A stretch of 64,000 nt of DNA from Uloborus plumipes (taxonomy: Eukaryota > Arthropoda > Arachnida > Araneae > Uloboridae), in the NCBI GenBank assembly GCA_038373865.1, contig JAXGGA010004511.1:23523-87522 (forward strand), given 5' to 3'. Of the stretch, positions 35,490 through 48,567 are shown one piece after another. Made by a program: the position numbers and the translations under genes. The first letter of the stretch is position 1. Every line of letters begins with the position of its first letter. The notes under the pieces were generated by a model. The model searched no databases. It had not been told where the DNA came from and was given only the letters and a program-made list of their open reading frames with translations.

Positions 35490-35795
35490 TGCCAATGCAT
35501 TTATGGAGCAAGAATACATAATTTTTTGCAGTGTAATAAAAACTGACAAAAACAGCCTATATTAAAAATATATAATAATTTACAGCCTAGTCATTAAAAG
35601 TAAACTAAAATATTTTAAGACACAGTGAGGCAACTTTTTCAATCCTACTCTTTGCTTGGCATCATCAATAGAATAACGTACTAAACTTACGTCTATTTGT
35701 TGCACTGCAAAATCAAAATTCATGCTCCTCATCTGCTTTCCTTTAATAAAGAATGTAATTCCTAGGAATAAAATCCCCGTTTTGCGAACCCTTAA

Positions 35796-36249
35796 CCCAT
35801 TAATGCCTAGCGTCTCTTTTTAGAGACGTTCCAAAAAAGGGTCTGAGTTTCCCCAAAATAAACATTTCAACCAAGTAATAGTGTTCAATGAGTACCTTGG
35901 TATTGTTTCAATTCGTTATTAACAGTTTGCAGCACATAACCATTGTAAAGTGTGTTCTGTAGCAGTTTTAATATGATGTCTATTAAAAATCAAATCGTTA
36001 ATTGCTGATTTTATTTCTTTGTATAAAATGTCTTTTTAAATATTATATCGTAGGCAGAAAAACATTTTAGTAAAAAAAGTATGTACCCTCTGGGGTGTAT
36101 CGTAACTTTTAAAGGACGATTTTTCTTTCTTTAATAAAAAAAAATATTTTTTACATAATATCTTTTTAATTATTTTTCCTGTCCATTAAACACTTTTAGT
36201 AACCAGTATACAAAATATCTTTGGGAAAAAAATGTCAGGCATTAATGGG
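35796..36249 (+). mobile_element. piggyBac MITE of the CCCATTAATGCC family
   Basis: Ends CCCATTAATGCCTAGCGTC and GTCAGGCATTAATGGG with TTAA at 35792-35795 and 36250-36253. Body as in 50572-51075 with a deletion of about 60 bp, including the AGCTAAGTTTTCAAAG-type stretch. Confidence 0.9.
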
Positions 36250-36367
36250 TTAATACAAACTAGAAAACATTGTTGCAACCTTTATAGCCGAAGCAAAAAT
36301 TTCCACAACACCTTGTTCTACTAGCGCACCAGTAGTACAGAATGCCTGTAGCTTTCTAGTTTTTAAC

Positions 36368-36475
36368 CAATACCTCCTTAATATTAAATGCCTGTTGCTT
36401 TCCGGGTTTTAGCAGAGAGCAAAAATTAACCCAAAGCTCAGAACGCATTGCCATCTATCAGAGTTCTTTGAAACA
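36368..36475. mobile_element. truncated copy of the hAT MITE at 19044
   Basis: CAATACCTCCTTAATATTAA and later CATTGCCATCTATCAGAGTT match the left end and body of the element at 19044-19467. The right end is missing. Confidence 0.75.
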
Positions 36476-37780
36476 AAAAAATAGCTGATAACGGTTGAGG
36501 GATTTCTAAATTTATAATCAGAAATTAAACAATCAAAATTTTGATTTAAATTGTTTGGATCTTCGTATTAGATGAATTGTGAAGTTAACTTTGAAAATAG
36601 CCGGAGGGAGGGCCTACTTGTATCATTTTTCCCCAAGTCGCTACTGGCGCCAATATGTGATATAAAACACAGCTTCAAGAACTAACAAATCTTGATTTTG
36701 GATTTTGTGCCGTTAATTGCACTTGACAGTGGCGAATTTACCATATCACAATTTCGAGGGGGGCTCCAGCGCAAGACGAACTCTAAAAGGGGCTTACAAA
36801 ATACATTAGAAAATTGCTTTACATAGCTTTAATATACAAAGGACCTCCAAAAATCCATTACGACTGGTTTCAGACCTGTAAATTCACCATTAGCACTCAA
36901 TTCATAATTTGACATTTTTTTTTAAATAAAACTTTGTTTCAACTCTATAAAAACATATTTTACTTTAAATGATTTAAATCTTATCTCAACATAATTTTAC
37001 CTCTGTTAAAAAAATATTTCATTAAAAAAAGAGCTTCAGAAATTACAAAAGAAAAGAATGTTTCATTCTCGCTACTTAAAGTTTCAAATTAACTCAAAAG
37101 GAATCTTGAACTATAATGTAGGTTAAGGATTAATTTCTAAAGTTTAATTCTAGCAGACAAACAATTGATTTCCTACTAAAAATACCACATTGCAGGGGAA
37201 TTTAATTAAGTTTTCATGATGTAATTACGTTTTGCAAATTGTTTCGCCGCTTTTTACAAAAAAAGATATTATCTCCGGTATGATAGGGACTTCAATGTTT
37301 GTGCTCTGAAGAAGAATTAAGTAACGCTAAATTACGTGTATGAGGGCACTAATTATATTTTTTGGAAGCTCTAAAGTAGGAAATAAAAGACCAATCTTGT
37401 TCTAAGTGGTACTTGTAGTACAATAGTGAGCTTAATAACTTTTAATAAAGACTTTTTGAGTTAACTATTAGTCCAGATAGCTTATTTGAAAAGGTACGTT
37501 ACGAAAATTCAAACAGAATAATACTTTTTAAGAACAAAAAGTCTAAAAGTTAATTTGATTCTTGGATTTCTTTTCATGGTATGTGAAAACTTTTTATTAG
37601 ATTTTGTTACTCATTGAAATATTATAATAGATTCCTTGAGTTTAAAAAGAACGAATGTGACCACCATCCCAAATGGTTTTTCACCCAGTTTGATTTTCTT
37701 TTTAAAGGCATTTTTATGTGAAAAATATGTAGTTTTGTTTTGGGGAATTTTCCGTACTCCAAAAGACAATGTACATGTAT
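36476..37780. other. unassigned AT-rich sequence
   Basis: No gene or bounded repeat was recognised. Confidence 0.45.
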
Positions 37781-37825
37781 CATCAGTTTTGCTTGAGGTT
37801 ACCTCAGAAAGAAATAACTTTGGTA

Positions 37826-38232
37826 CACTAAAAAATGAATGTTGTTTTTACAGTATAATACAGCTAATTTTACAGCAATAAACTGTAAAAGTTGCTAATT
37901 TTATAGTAATGAACTGTCAAATTGTTTATTTTACAGTACTAAACTGTAAAATTGCTAATTTTACAGTAATAAACTAAAATTGCTAATTTTACAGTTTATT
38001 ACCGTGCATTTTGCAGTTTTAAACTGGAACCTCTGCTGCCAGTATTATACTGTTGTTTTTACAGTATAATACAGTTAAATTTTACGGCAATAAACTGTAA
38101 AATTTCTAACTTTACAGTAAGAAACTGTAAAATTGCTAGTTTTACAGTTTATTACAATGCATTTTACAGTTTTAAATTGGAACCTCGGCTGCCAGTATTA
38201 TACTGTAAAAACAACAGTTCATTTTTTGCAGA
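37826..38232. mobile_element. TTTTACAGT palindromic MITE
   Basis: Starts CACTAAAAAATGAATGTTGT and ends TTCATTTTTTGCAG, with an interior built of inverted repeats of AATTTTACAGT..TAAACTGTAAAATT and the pair GGAACCTC.GCTGCCAGTA. TA stands before the left end. A near-identical 45-bp sequence (TTTTGCTTGAGGTTA then AAAGAAATAACTTTGGTAC) lies on each side (about 37784-37825 and 38250-38288). Confidence 0.78.
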
Positions 38233-38354
38233 ATACTCTATCAATCAATTTTGCTTGAGGTTAATTCAAAAAGAAATAACTTTGGTACGTTTAAAATGAA
38301 AATAAATAGGTATATTTTTTCTTTAAATTTCGAGCAAGTTAAGTATAATTTTTT

Positions 38355-38640
38355 AAGGTCCTGGAGTCGGAGAGAAATCGGTTATTTCGGGCTCCAACTC
38401 CGAGAGTTTTAGAGCCTTCGACTCCGACTTCGACTTTTATGCACCAAAGCCAGTCCTTTCCCACCTTCATGACTCCAACTCTGACTCCACAGCTTAGGAA
38501 GAATTGCTGCATGGAAAGGAAACTCCTGTTCCGACTCCAACTCCGACACTTGGAATTTTAAAACTTTCGACTCCGAGTCCAACATATTTTTCTCCAAAAT
38601 CAGTTTGACTCCATGACTCAGATACTGACTCTGACTCCGG
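38355..38640. repeat. degenerate GACTCC hexamer array
   Basis: Variants of GACTCCAACTCCGACTCC occur throughout, mixed with unique-looking spacers. The overlapping minus-strand frames rich in serine and glutamate (ESESE) come from this repeat and are not a gene. Confidence 0.75.
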
Positions 38641-41446
38641 AATCGTGCACTTTTTCTCGCGCGAAAAATACGTAATTGCTCGTGTTTTCCTTGATAATGT
38701 AATAATAAGGGTACTGAAGAGTAACGTCGTTTTTTTTAACCAACAGTTATTTACCAGGTTTTTATTTCTAATCCATGATATAATCTCCCTAATTGTAAAT
38801 AAAACAGTTCTCCGTATCCACACTTTAAAAAATCATTTGCTTTTTGTAAGGCAAAAACTTAGAAAGCGGGAATTTAAATTTTGGATATCTTCCAAATTTT
38901 TAGGTTTTTTGTCAATCTGCGAGTAATAAAGTTAAATTAAGTGACCCAATGTCGTATGAGCGCAGCGGGCGAGGTAACCAGCGGAAATTCAATTATTCTT
39001 CCTTTCTTTCCTTATCTTGAGCACTATTGTCTTAAATGGTCATAATTCGGAATCATCCTTTTCTCTAGACCATAAACTTTCCCGATATTGCACCATATGA
39101 TTTCTCTTTGTTTCGATCCCTTATGCACTTTCCAAGTGATAAAACCTTAAAAATATCCGACAAGCTTACTACAGATATTTTACTCAAATTTGATTTCCAA
39201 CAATACGAGATTTGAAACTTGCACGCTAGAAGACAAAAGGTTATTGATAACGACTGACATTACGAAATCAGTTGAAAATAAAAGTTTGATAAACATTGCC
39301 TGGAAAGCACATGTTTTCTGGTTGATATATTAAATGATCACTGTTTTAGTACCTATTTGTCACTTAATTTTGCTATTTAAATTACTAACTTTATCTCTTC
39401 TGCAAGCACAGGCTGAATATCAAATAAAGAGAGCTGAGGAGAGAACGAAAGGCCCCTATAGTGAGTAAAGTATTGGGATATAAACATTCCAAATTCTTAA
39501 ATCTGAAATATAGAAAAAAAGTACCAAAAGTTTTAGCGAACAAAATTATGTGAGCAACAAGGATGTCTTGCTTCGTACATATTCATGCAGAATGGTGAAC
39601 TACTCCAAATCGGATTTAAAGTACGGTGTTAAATCCGATGTGTGGTGACAGTTGCCGATTTTTGCAAACTTTGAATATACCTGCAGAAAATCTGCAGAAT
39701 TACTAAATTATTGAAACTTCAAATTCTAAAGCGCATATTACACATAACGAAATTCCTTCAACTTAGTTACAACTTCGATGAGCTTCAACTGAAAGAAGTC
39801 CATCTGGGTTGCCAGGCTCTCAAAGAGAGATTTGGAACAGAATGCTAACGAGAAAGTTTCTATGAAACAAAGATTTATAAGTTTTTAAAATAAAAATATA
39901 TTATTAATAACTCGCGTTATTCTCATGTTTTCATCCATGCTATATGATGTCTCCACGTGCATGTCGATATCGCTATAGACGGCCATATTGTTTTTTGACG
40001 TCATCAGGCCAAAGGATTGCTGTGTCCTGATTGGCTGATTTTGACAGAATGTTGAAGTCCACGCAACTTTTTTGCGAGGGAGGGAACAAGTTAAAGCTGA
40101 TACGTTAGACTCTGAAAAGCATTGCACACGGGGATTTTCCGGTCGAAATTGCGCAATTGCGGTTGAAGCGCATCAAAGTTTTAGCAAAGTTGAAGGAATT
40201 TCGCAACATGTGATATGCCCATAACAACCCTATGGTTGGAACACTTTTGCTTAGACAAAACAGTATACCATCGTTGTCTATATTTTTATCTATAATGTAT
40301 TATAGAATCTATAATATATTACAGATTTATCTTTAATATATTATAGATTTATCTATAATGTATTACAGATGTATTGAAATTGTTGTTACAGCAAAACCCA
40401 ATTCTTCGTAACAAAATAGAATAGGATTGTTTCGCAGAAAACACTTTATCATTTACAGTTCCCCTGCTGTAGTGGTGTCGAACTGGCACTTCAAACACTC
40501 TAAGATGTTTGTCAGACTGCTATAATTTATTCTATGATCCATGGATCTATGCAGATGTTATTAATTTACTGAAACTAAAAAGCAAAATGTTGGCATTGTT
40601 TTATTCAATTTCATAATTTTAAATTATTATTTAAACGAATATTACAGTTTTTTGACTTCTGCTAACTCAATCCGAATCAACCGGAAATTCGGATAAACGG
40701 GAGTCATAGAAGAGAATCTCCACTGTTAACAACCAAAAACAACCAGTTTTGAAATTAACCTCAGACTATTAGACTTTGAACTTCAGATTCAAAAAAAAAA
40801 AAAAACTCAGAACAATTCATTGACAAAAATACCATCTTCATTCAAAAAATAAAAATAAACTTAAAAATCAGAAAGGTCTGCCATTTTAAAAAACAAAATA
40901 TAGAATAAAATAACTCACGCATAATGGAATTCTTGGAACGCTAAAAATGCTCGTTTAAAAAAATTGAATTTTTTTTTTGCACAGAATTTTTTTGTCTCAA
41001 ATTCCATTTACTCTGCATTTCATATTTAGATTCCATTCATTTCACTAAGAAGAAGCATTTCAGCTTTTTTCCTTAATAAACTTTAACTTGTTTTTTCCCC
41101 GAAATATTTCCTCTTATGAAAAAATATTTATATCCATAAATTTCCCTACCGAAGCAGGAGAGATGAAAAATAATTTCTAGAAAAAGTTCTAGAGATTAAT
41201 TTTTAAAAATATCGTACTCCATAAAATGTTTAAATGAGGACTTTTTTTTTCATTTGCTACAGTTGTTTAATAAATGGTTCTTTTTTTTTAAGTTTTCGGG
41301 AATTAAACAATTGAAACAATACTGAAGTTACTTCCTCAATATTATAAGCATTATGTGTTTTAGAACAATTTAAATTGAAAATAAAAAAACGTTTGGTTTT
41401 CGTTTTGCTAAACGTGCATAAATGCAAGTATTATAATTACCAAATA
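38641..41446. other. mostly unassigned AT-rich sequence
   Basis: Apart from the possible exon at 39412-39460, there is a fragment at about 40665-40735 (GGAAATTCGGATAAACGGGA and later CTCCACTGTTA) that looks like one end of a pogo-like element. TCTATAATATATTACAGATT-type strings repeat at 40290-40372. Confidence 0.45.
39412..39460 (+). other. possible orphan exon
   Basis: CTTCTGCAAGCACAG precedes and GTGAGTAAAG follows a 49-base open stretch reading AEYQIKRAEERTKGPY. Both splice sites are good matches to consensus, but no partner exon was identified with confidence. A candidate upstream start (ATGTCGTATGAGCGCAGC at 38952, followed by GTAACC) joins out of frame. May be chance. Confidence 0.2.
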
Positions 41447-42355
41447 CAGTCAATTCTCGATAACTCGAATCTTGTGGGACCGAAAAAAAAACTTCGACTC
41501 ATCAGAAGTTCGACTTATCATTAGTTTCGATTTCCAGCATTTTAATAAGAAAAATATGGAATATTTAATTAATATATAGATAATTGATACAAATGCAGAG
41601 CACGTGAATTGTTCTGTTGATGAAAATGTACACTGTTTATAAAAAAAAACGTTAAGAAGAAAAACAAAACAAAAAAAATCTTTCTATTTATTCGTATTTC
41701 ATTCTTGTGGGATAATCCGTCCTTTAAAATTGCAATGAGCAGTTTCGTAATTCGAGAAACAGTAATTGTTAAAGCCTTTATACACACGGTTTTCTTTCGG
41801 CATCGCATTCATTTTCTTTTATGGTTGTATATATACTTTTCGAGGCAAACCTCAGTATTTTAATCAGTTTTTTTCAACTTCATATTAAAGAAATTTTTGT
41901 ATCGACTCCTTTAAAAGTCGTTTGTTCTAAATTTAATAGCCACTATCCCACTGTCATGTTTCACTTAAGATTAACGAAGTTAATTTTTGTGAAAACAAAT
42001 TCTTTACTGAAGCATAATGCAAGCAATAAGTGCAAATGATACAACAAGAGCCACCACAGATGTTATTCCTTTATTACACACTGCTTCAACAGATCTTATT
42101 TTGGCTTTCAAGTTTTTTCTGTAGGAATAGCAAGAGCAAAGTAAGATTTCATGCTCTTACTTGTAAAAGTTTTTTCTGCTTTTTACTATCAAATGTTTAG
42201 TCACCTCAAAAAAAACTTCGAGTTAAGAAAAGTAAACTTCGAGATATGGAGGAAAATTAACATGGAATCGAAGAAGAAGGGATCGGGACCAAATAAAAAA
42301 ATCGAGTTATAGTAATATTCGAGTTATCGGACTTCGAGTTATCGCGAATTCACTG
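41447..42355. mobile_element. pogo/Tigger-like element
   Basis: CAGTCAATTCTCGATAACTC at the left is mirrored by GAGTTATCGCGAATTCACTG at the right, with TA on both sides. CGAGTTAT-type strings are repeated five times near the right end. No transposase domain was recognised; the open frames are AT-rich and short. Confidence 0.82.
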
Positions 42356-42564
42356 TAAATGGTTTTTAAAAAAATCCTTATTTTGCACTTAAAATCTTAT
42401 TCTTATTCTTTCAAATTTGCTTATTTTTATTACAGTGTACTAAGAATCCAATTCTATTTTATAACAGGCAATTAAATCCAAAATTAAAAAGTTTTCGCTT
42501 CGGTATTGTGGCACAAAATCATTTTTTGCGTCTATGCTTAATTTGCTTCTGCCATTCTATTATA

Positions 42565-43221
42565 CAGGGTGTCCACTCCAATCGTGGACCAATAGGTAAT
42601 TTCTAAGCCGTTAGAGATAAGCATATAGTTTATTTAGGAAAAAATCTCCAAATTACGAAAGGAATTTTGGGTCTATTCAATGTTTTTCAAAAACTCAAAT
42701 TTTGAAAGAGTTACAAAATTTAAATTTTTATACAGCCCCCCAGTCCTATCCAATCATATTTAGTAAAACATTCTTGACACTGTAACGTTTAAAACTAAAA
42801 AAAAATCACTCTTCTACCACAAAAATTGACCTAGTTATGACGTTTTGAAAAATCAAGATTTTGCATTATTTCATGACGTCATCGAGCGATCGCTTAAGGG
42901 ACCGTATGCGAAATCCTTCAAAATCTTGATTTTTCAAAACGTCATAACTCGGTCAATTTTTGTGGTAGAAGAGTAATTTTTTTTTTTTTAGTTTTAAACG
43001 TTACAGTGTCAAGAATGTTTTACTAAATATGATTGATAGGACTGGGGGGCTGTATAAAAATTTAAATTTCGTAACTCTTTCAAAATTTGATTTTTTGAAA
43101 AACATTGAATAGACCCAAAATTCCTTTCGTAATTTTAGAGATTTTTTCCTAAATAAACTATTTGCTTATCTCTAACGGTTTAGAAATTAGCTATTGGTCC
43201 ACGATTGGAGTGGACGCCCTG
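42565..43221. mobile_element. 657-bp foldback element, copy 1
   Basis: The element is one long inverted repeat. CAGGGTGTCCACTCCAATCG opens it and the near-exact complement closes it, with TA (possibly TATA) outside. The arms of about 310 bp pair almost throughout and meet near 42880-42910 at TGACGTCATCGAGCGATCGC. TA flanks and CAGGGTGTCC ends suit a Tc1/mariner-mobilised element. It has no coding capacity. Confidence 0.88.
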
Positions 43222-43231
43222 TATATTTATA

Positions 43232-43555
43232 CACTGTAAAAAATAAATTGTTTTTGCAATATAATACAGTTAATTTTACAGTATTTTTTCAGTAACAAAC
43301 TGTAAAATTTCTAGTTTTACAGTTTAAACTGGTATACAGTTTTAAACTGGAACCACTGCTGCCAGTATTATATTGTTGTTTTTACAGTATAATACAGCTA
43401 ATTTTACAGTAATAAACTGTAAAATTGCTAGTTTTATCGTAACAAACTGTAAAAAAGCTAGTTTTACTGTATATTACTGTACTTGTACAGTTTAAACTGA
43501 AACGTCTGCTTTCACTATTATACTGTAAAACAACAGTTTTTTTTTTTTTGCAGTG
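43232..43555. mobile_element. TTTTACAGT palindromic MITE
   Basis: CACTGTAAAAAATAAATTGT to ...TTTTTTTTGCAGTG, with TA on both sides (43230-43231 and 43556-43557), only 10 bp after the foldback element. Interior as in the copy at 37826. Confidence 0.82.
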
Positions 43556-43557
43556 TA

Positions 43558-44763
43558 CTATATTGTAAAATTCTGTTTATGTTTTTATTTATTATTAATT
43601 TGTTGAGACACTTTGATGTTTGAATTAAAAATACAAGACAACGTCTTAAAAAGTACAAATGAAACACTAAAAAAGAGTTTGAAAACTCTAGCAAAAACCT
43701 ATTTCGGGGCTATTACTAATTAAGCCCCATAATCAGTGCGAAAAGAGGATGGTTCAACAAACCATCCAGCTTCATTAATTGTACAAAGTTTTCGACTGTT
43801 TTCTTACAATTTCGATGTTTGTTATACCGATCGAGTTTTATTTAACTCAGAATGCAGGAGGGCGGAGGGAAGTTTCTAAAATTATTTTAAAAACTAGTTA
43901 ACTGGAAAATTTATAACATGAGAGGTATTGTATGCAATCACCTAAATAAAACGTTTGAAATTCGGTTTAATTAGCCTAAAATACATCACACATAGAAATT
44001 AAATATTTGCATCACAATAATGATTTTTAAAATTATGAATTTCAGATATTTCTTTTGGATACAAAGTAAAGCGCTGTAAATATCATACAACGGAACCAAA
44101 CAATCTCTTACCATTCTCAAAATTAAGTTAAAAGAGAAATTCTTTCGCTGTCATACAGAAAAATAATATTGAAACTTCAAAATGAAAATCTTGATCTTCT
44201 TTCAGTTTTCTTAAATCAAAAATAAATTGTTAGCAGTCCTTTTTATTGAAAGAACAATAAATATTTTCATTTCACCTCCCGTTGATTCGATGGATCTTAT
44301 ATTTCCATCAACAGGTCTACGTAAATATGTATTTCGGTTTTATAAGTAACTTTTTTTTTCTCTTTCTTGGAACAAACAAAAAAAAAAACACCATTTGTGT
44401 AATTTCTGAAATTTTCAACATTTTTCCACACCAAAAATTTGTTTTGGTTTTTTTAGTTTTGTTTGTAAAAAAAAATCAAATCTCTTCTGTAGAAGTTAAT
44501 GTTAACACTTTGAAAATTGCTTAAACGCTGCACTTAAAAAATGATTAAAATTTAGCATTGCCTGTTAGATCAGGATTTTAACTGGAATTCTACGTGGGAT
44601 GTATTAAATTTCTGAAAACATTTAAATCAAAAATCAAACATGGGTATCAATAGTACTTTTCAAGTTCTTTTATATGAACAAAACATATTTTGCTGAAATC
44701 GAACTAATCCCTTGGAAGTCTAAATTTTCTAAATAAAGAGATAATAAACCCGAAAAATACATA
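43558..44763. other. unassigned AT-rich sequence
   Basis: No bounded repeat or gene was recognised. The frame at 44282-44524 is phenylalanine-rich without motifs. Confidence 0.45.
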
Positions 44764-45413
44764 CAGGGTGTCCACTCCTATTGTGGACCAATAGCTAATT
44801 TCTAAACCGTTAGAGATAAGCATATAGTTCATTTAGGAAAAAATCTCCAAATTACGAAAGGAATTTTGGGTCTATTCAATGTTTTTCAAAAAATCAAATT
44901 TTGAAAAAGTTACGAAATTTAAATTTTTATACAGCCCCCCAGTCCTATCAATCATACTTAGTAAAACATTTTTGACACTGTAACGTTTAAAACTAAAAAA
45001 AATCACTCTTCTACCACAAAAATTGACCGAGTTATGACGTTTTGAAAAATCAAGATTTTGCATTATTTCATGACGTCATCGAGAGATCGTTTACGGGACC
45101 GTATGCGAAATCCTTCAAAATCTTGATTTTTCAAAACGTCATAACTCGGTCAGTTTTTGTGGTAGAACAGTGATTTTTTTTAAGTTTTAAACGTTACAGT
45201 GTCAAGAATGTTTTACTAAGTATGATTGATAGGACTGGGGGGCTGTATAAAAATTTAAATTTCGTAACTCTTTCAAAATTTGATTTTTTGAAAAACATTA
45301 AATAGACCCAAAATTCCTTTCATAATTTGGAGATTTTTTTCTAAATGAACTATATACTTATCTCTAACGGTTTAGAAATTAGCTATTGGTCCACGATAGG
45401 AGTGGACACCCTG
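44764..45413. mobile_element. 650-bp foldback element, copy 2
   Basis: Same element as at 42565-43221 with scattered substitutions. CAGGGTGTCCACTCCTATTG opens it and GAGTGGACACCCTG closes it, with TA on both sides. Centre near 45070-45100 with TGACGTCATCGAGAGATCG. Confidence 0.88.
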
Positions 45414-48400
45414 TATATTCCCAGGCAGTATTTTTCTTTATATCCCAGGCAAGGGTCATTTATCTCAAAGTTACTCTGAATGTCTGTACCTTGTAAAACT
45501 TTCTTCAAGCAATGAACCCTTAATTTTCGCCTTAAGCAAATTATTTTTTTAACCTGAGGTTTTTTGTTATACCAAATATTTTCCTAATAAGAAGCACTTA
45601 TGGGGAAAAGAAGACATAAGCAGGGTTCCCGATAGAGCGCGAAACCGCAAAAACCGCGCACGTTTAGAAGAAATCGTACTCAAAGAAAATTTCAATACGG
45701 GATTTTCACCCGACTTCAACACGCTAGTAAAAATGTATCACAAATAACAAGTAAAAGGAAAAGAATTAAAGAAAACATATCTACAGCAACGCTGAAAAAG
45801 CAGGAACAGCGATTTCAAAATCCCGATTTTGCCAAAATCAAACCCTCTCCTTTATACTGTATTTCTAGTGACAGACCCCTCCCCCTCCATACTCTGAGTT
45901 AGCCTAGAGTCGCCTCGATCTATTAACAACCAAAGCGATTAATTACTACAGTAAAAGTTAGGTTATCTGTAAATTCGAGAAACGAACGTTTTTGAAAAAG
46001 TGAGCACTTTAAAATTTTAGCTCATTTGAAAATAACGATTAAAAACATAGCGGTCATAAAATAGACCATTTTTATATTGAATTTATCAATTACACTTTGT
46101 GCTCCTTCTTTTGAAAATATTTCCCCTCAACTTCGCACAGTATAAGCGCAATAAATTACTAGATTTTCTGCCATATTTTAATCGTGAATCGTGTCATAAA
46201 TTTCACTAGTGCAAAAATACTGATGTTAATACTTTACTTTAAAACGTTGTAATCTCTTGTGGAAGAAAACTTCTAAAAAATCTCTCTCTCAATTTTTAAA
46301 AATCTCACTCTAATTATAACAAAAGGTGAGATTTTTTCATCCATGTTTTTCCTTTCATGGGGACCCTAGACGAAAGTGAAAATTCAAGTGCTATTTCTCT
46401 AGATAAAATTTCCAATTTTCCCCTCGAAGAAAGAGTCTAATAAAATGTGAAAGCTAGATGGACACAACTTGATGGAAACTCATCTTCCATGACTTGTGAA
46501 GAAAGCGAAATTGATGGAAAGAATGGACCTTCTTTGAGCATCAAAATTTTCTCCTAACTGAAAAAACTATGATTGTTTCATTTAAAAAATTCACTATTCT
46601 CTTACTACAATATTTATAGGTAGTGGGAAATTCAAGGTTCTTCATAAATTTAAATGCGTATTTTAGGCAAAAGCAAATAAAGACCATATTGATGAAACAC
46701 AATATAATCAAATTAGTAATGTTTGTTGTCTGTTAAATTTGCTCGTATCTGTTTACTATACCAATTATTTTTGCTGTTCATTTTATAGCAATGTCGCTGA
46801 CCATCTCTCAACCATCGAGAACAAGTGAACAATATTATGCGGGGGAAAGCCATCCTTTTTAATGGTATTTGCGAGAGATCAACCGACCGTAATTCGTTTC
46901 AACAAAATTTCTAGTTGTATCATAATGACATTATATCGATTGGTTGTAGAAGAAAGCTGCTGGGATTATATATGGGAGAAGAAAAGTGATAATTTCACAG
47001 GTGTGCCCAAATGTGTTACCAATCTATTCTCAAATGGGCCCCCAATTGGCTGTCAAATGTATTCCCAAGTTTAAATTCAACAAACATATCCTGAGTAGAA
47101 AACATTCGAAACAGATTCTTAGTGCACATTTCAAAACACTTTATTTTTAACTAACACATTCAGAATGCATTTTTAAGCACTTTCATGCAACTGGAACATT
47201 TTGTTCTGAATTAAAACGCTCCAAACGTGTTTCCCATGTGTGTTGGAAATTTGCAGTGCTCAGTCTGTTATGATCAATTTTCTACCTGTGACATTTATTT
47301 AAGCAATTTATTGTTTATAATGGTAGAAAAATAATAAAAGCTTCACGTTATGGTCTGGATTCATACAAGTATGAAGCTGTACTTGTTTGAATCCAGAAAA
47401 TTTTTGGCGTTCCTTAACAGTCATTGACAAGTGCTCTATTATATTCGGAATTTTCGATTTACTGAAAGAAGATGCTCCGGTTAATTAAAGTTCTTCTGTA
47501 GTATCTTTTGCAAAATATAGGGTTTTTTTTTTTTAAGTCTTTTGCCTTTTGTCCTTTTATATTGTCAATAATTGATGCTTTATTAATTGCATATTGTTTT
47601 GATAATTTTGTTATATCAGTTGAAATACAAAAATATCAGTTAGGTTTCAATCAAAATATTAAATGATTTAATTCTATTAATTTGACTTTCATGTTAAGAT
47701 TTCATAATAAATGAGTATTACCATTATATTTAATAATTTAATTTAATGCTATGCTTGTTATTCAAGTTTTTTATCTCGTTTTAATAACTGAAGGTTAATA
47801 TGTTCTATTAGTAATTAAACTTGCTCATTGTTCTCTTAAGCAAGTGTTCTAATAATTATTACTATTTTAATATTTTAAAGATGAAATTCATCTATTGTTA
47901 AGTCTCCAAATATGTTTTCTTCTATTACTCAATAATTATAATTCCAATCCCATTAAATAAACTTTATACTGCTTTACCTATAAACATGACATTTCATTTC
48001 AATAACTAAACACGTAGTAGCTAATTTTCTCCTACAAATATTAATAGCGTGTTTAAATATTAGATTGCAGCTATTTCATTTTATTAATTCAAAGTGTCTA
48101 ATATCCACCCTTTTAAATGCTCCGTTCAGCTTCTAATAAATTGAAGCAATTATTTCCTTTAAGTAATAATACGATTTTTTTCACATTAAATGTAATTGTG
48201 ATGCTTCAGGATTTCTTTCCTTTCAGTAATTAACCTAGGCATTTTAACTACAACTACAAATTTAAGTCCATAATTGATGCTATTCCTTCAGAGTAAAAAT
48301 GAATTAATTTAATGCTATCTACTTTAAGTGTTATTATCCTAATTAAAAAATATTGAGAACTACTGCGAGGGAAAAGTCTTGCACTAATAAAGAAAATTCA

Positions 48401-48567
48401 TGCCCTGGAAGGTTAAAATTTCACATAGGGTTTTTACATAAGTTGTAGTTACTCCTAACACACCTTTTGATTGCATTCCGAAATTACAAAAGAGGTTTTA
48501 ATTTCACTGCTTATTAATTTCGTTGCAGAGTGAAGTAACGTCATGAATGTGCAACCATTTAGTTATA
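45414..48567. other. unassigned AT-rich sequence
   Basis: No bounded repeat was recognised. A 70-codon plus-strand frame at 46862-47074 is moderately coding-like in composition but has no motif, partner exon or clear context; I do not call it a gene. Confidence 0.4.

Larger units (their letters stand above)
34599..35533. mobile_element. TA-flanked element with GTGTAAGGTTAC motifs, carrying SINEs
   Basis: It begins CACTAAAAAAAAGTGTAAGG after TA and ends TTTTTTGCAGTG before TA, so its ends resemble the TTTTACAGT family. GTGTAA.GTTAC-type motifs occur near 34611, 34636, 35066, 35123 and 35142. Two SINE-like insertions lie inside. The pairing of the two ends is inferred; the interior is too diverged to prove it. 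Confidence 0.5.

Noticed and set aside
38409..38823. Overlapping Glu/Ser-rich minus-strand frames
   Set aside because: They are translations of the degenerate GACTCC array.
40660..40740. Possible pogo-like element end
   Set aside because: Only one end-like stretch is visible; no paired terminus could be located.
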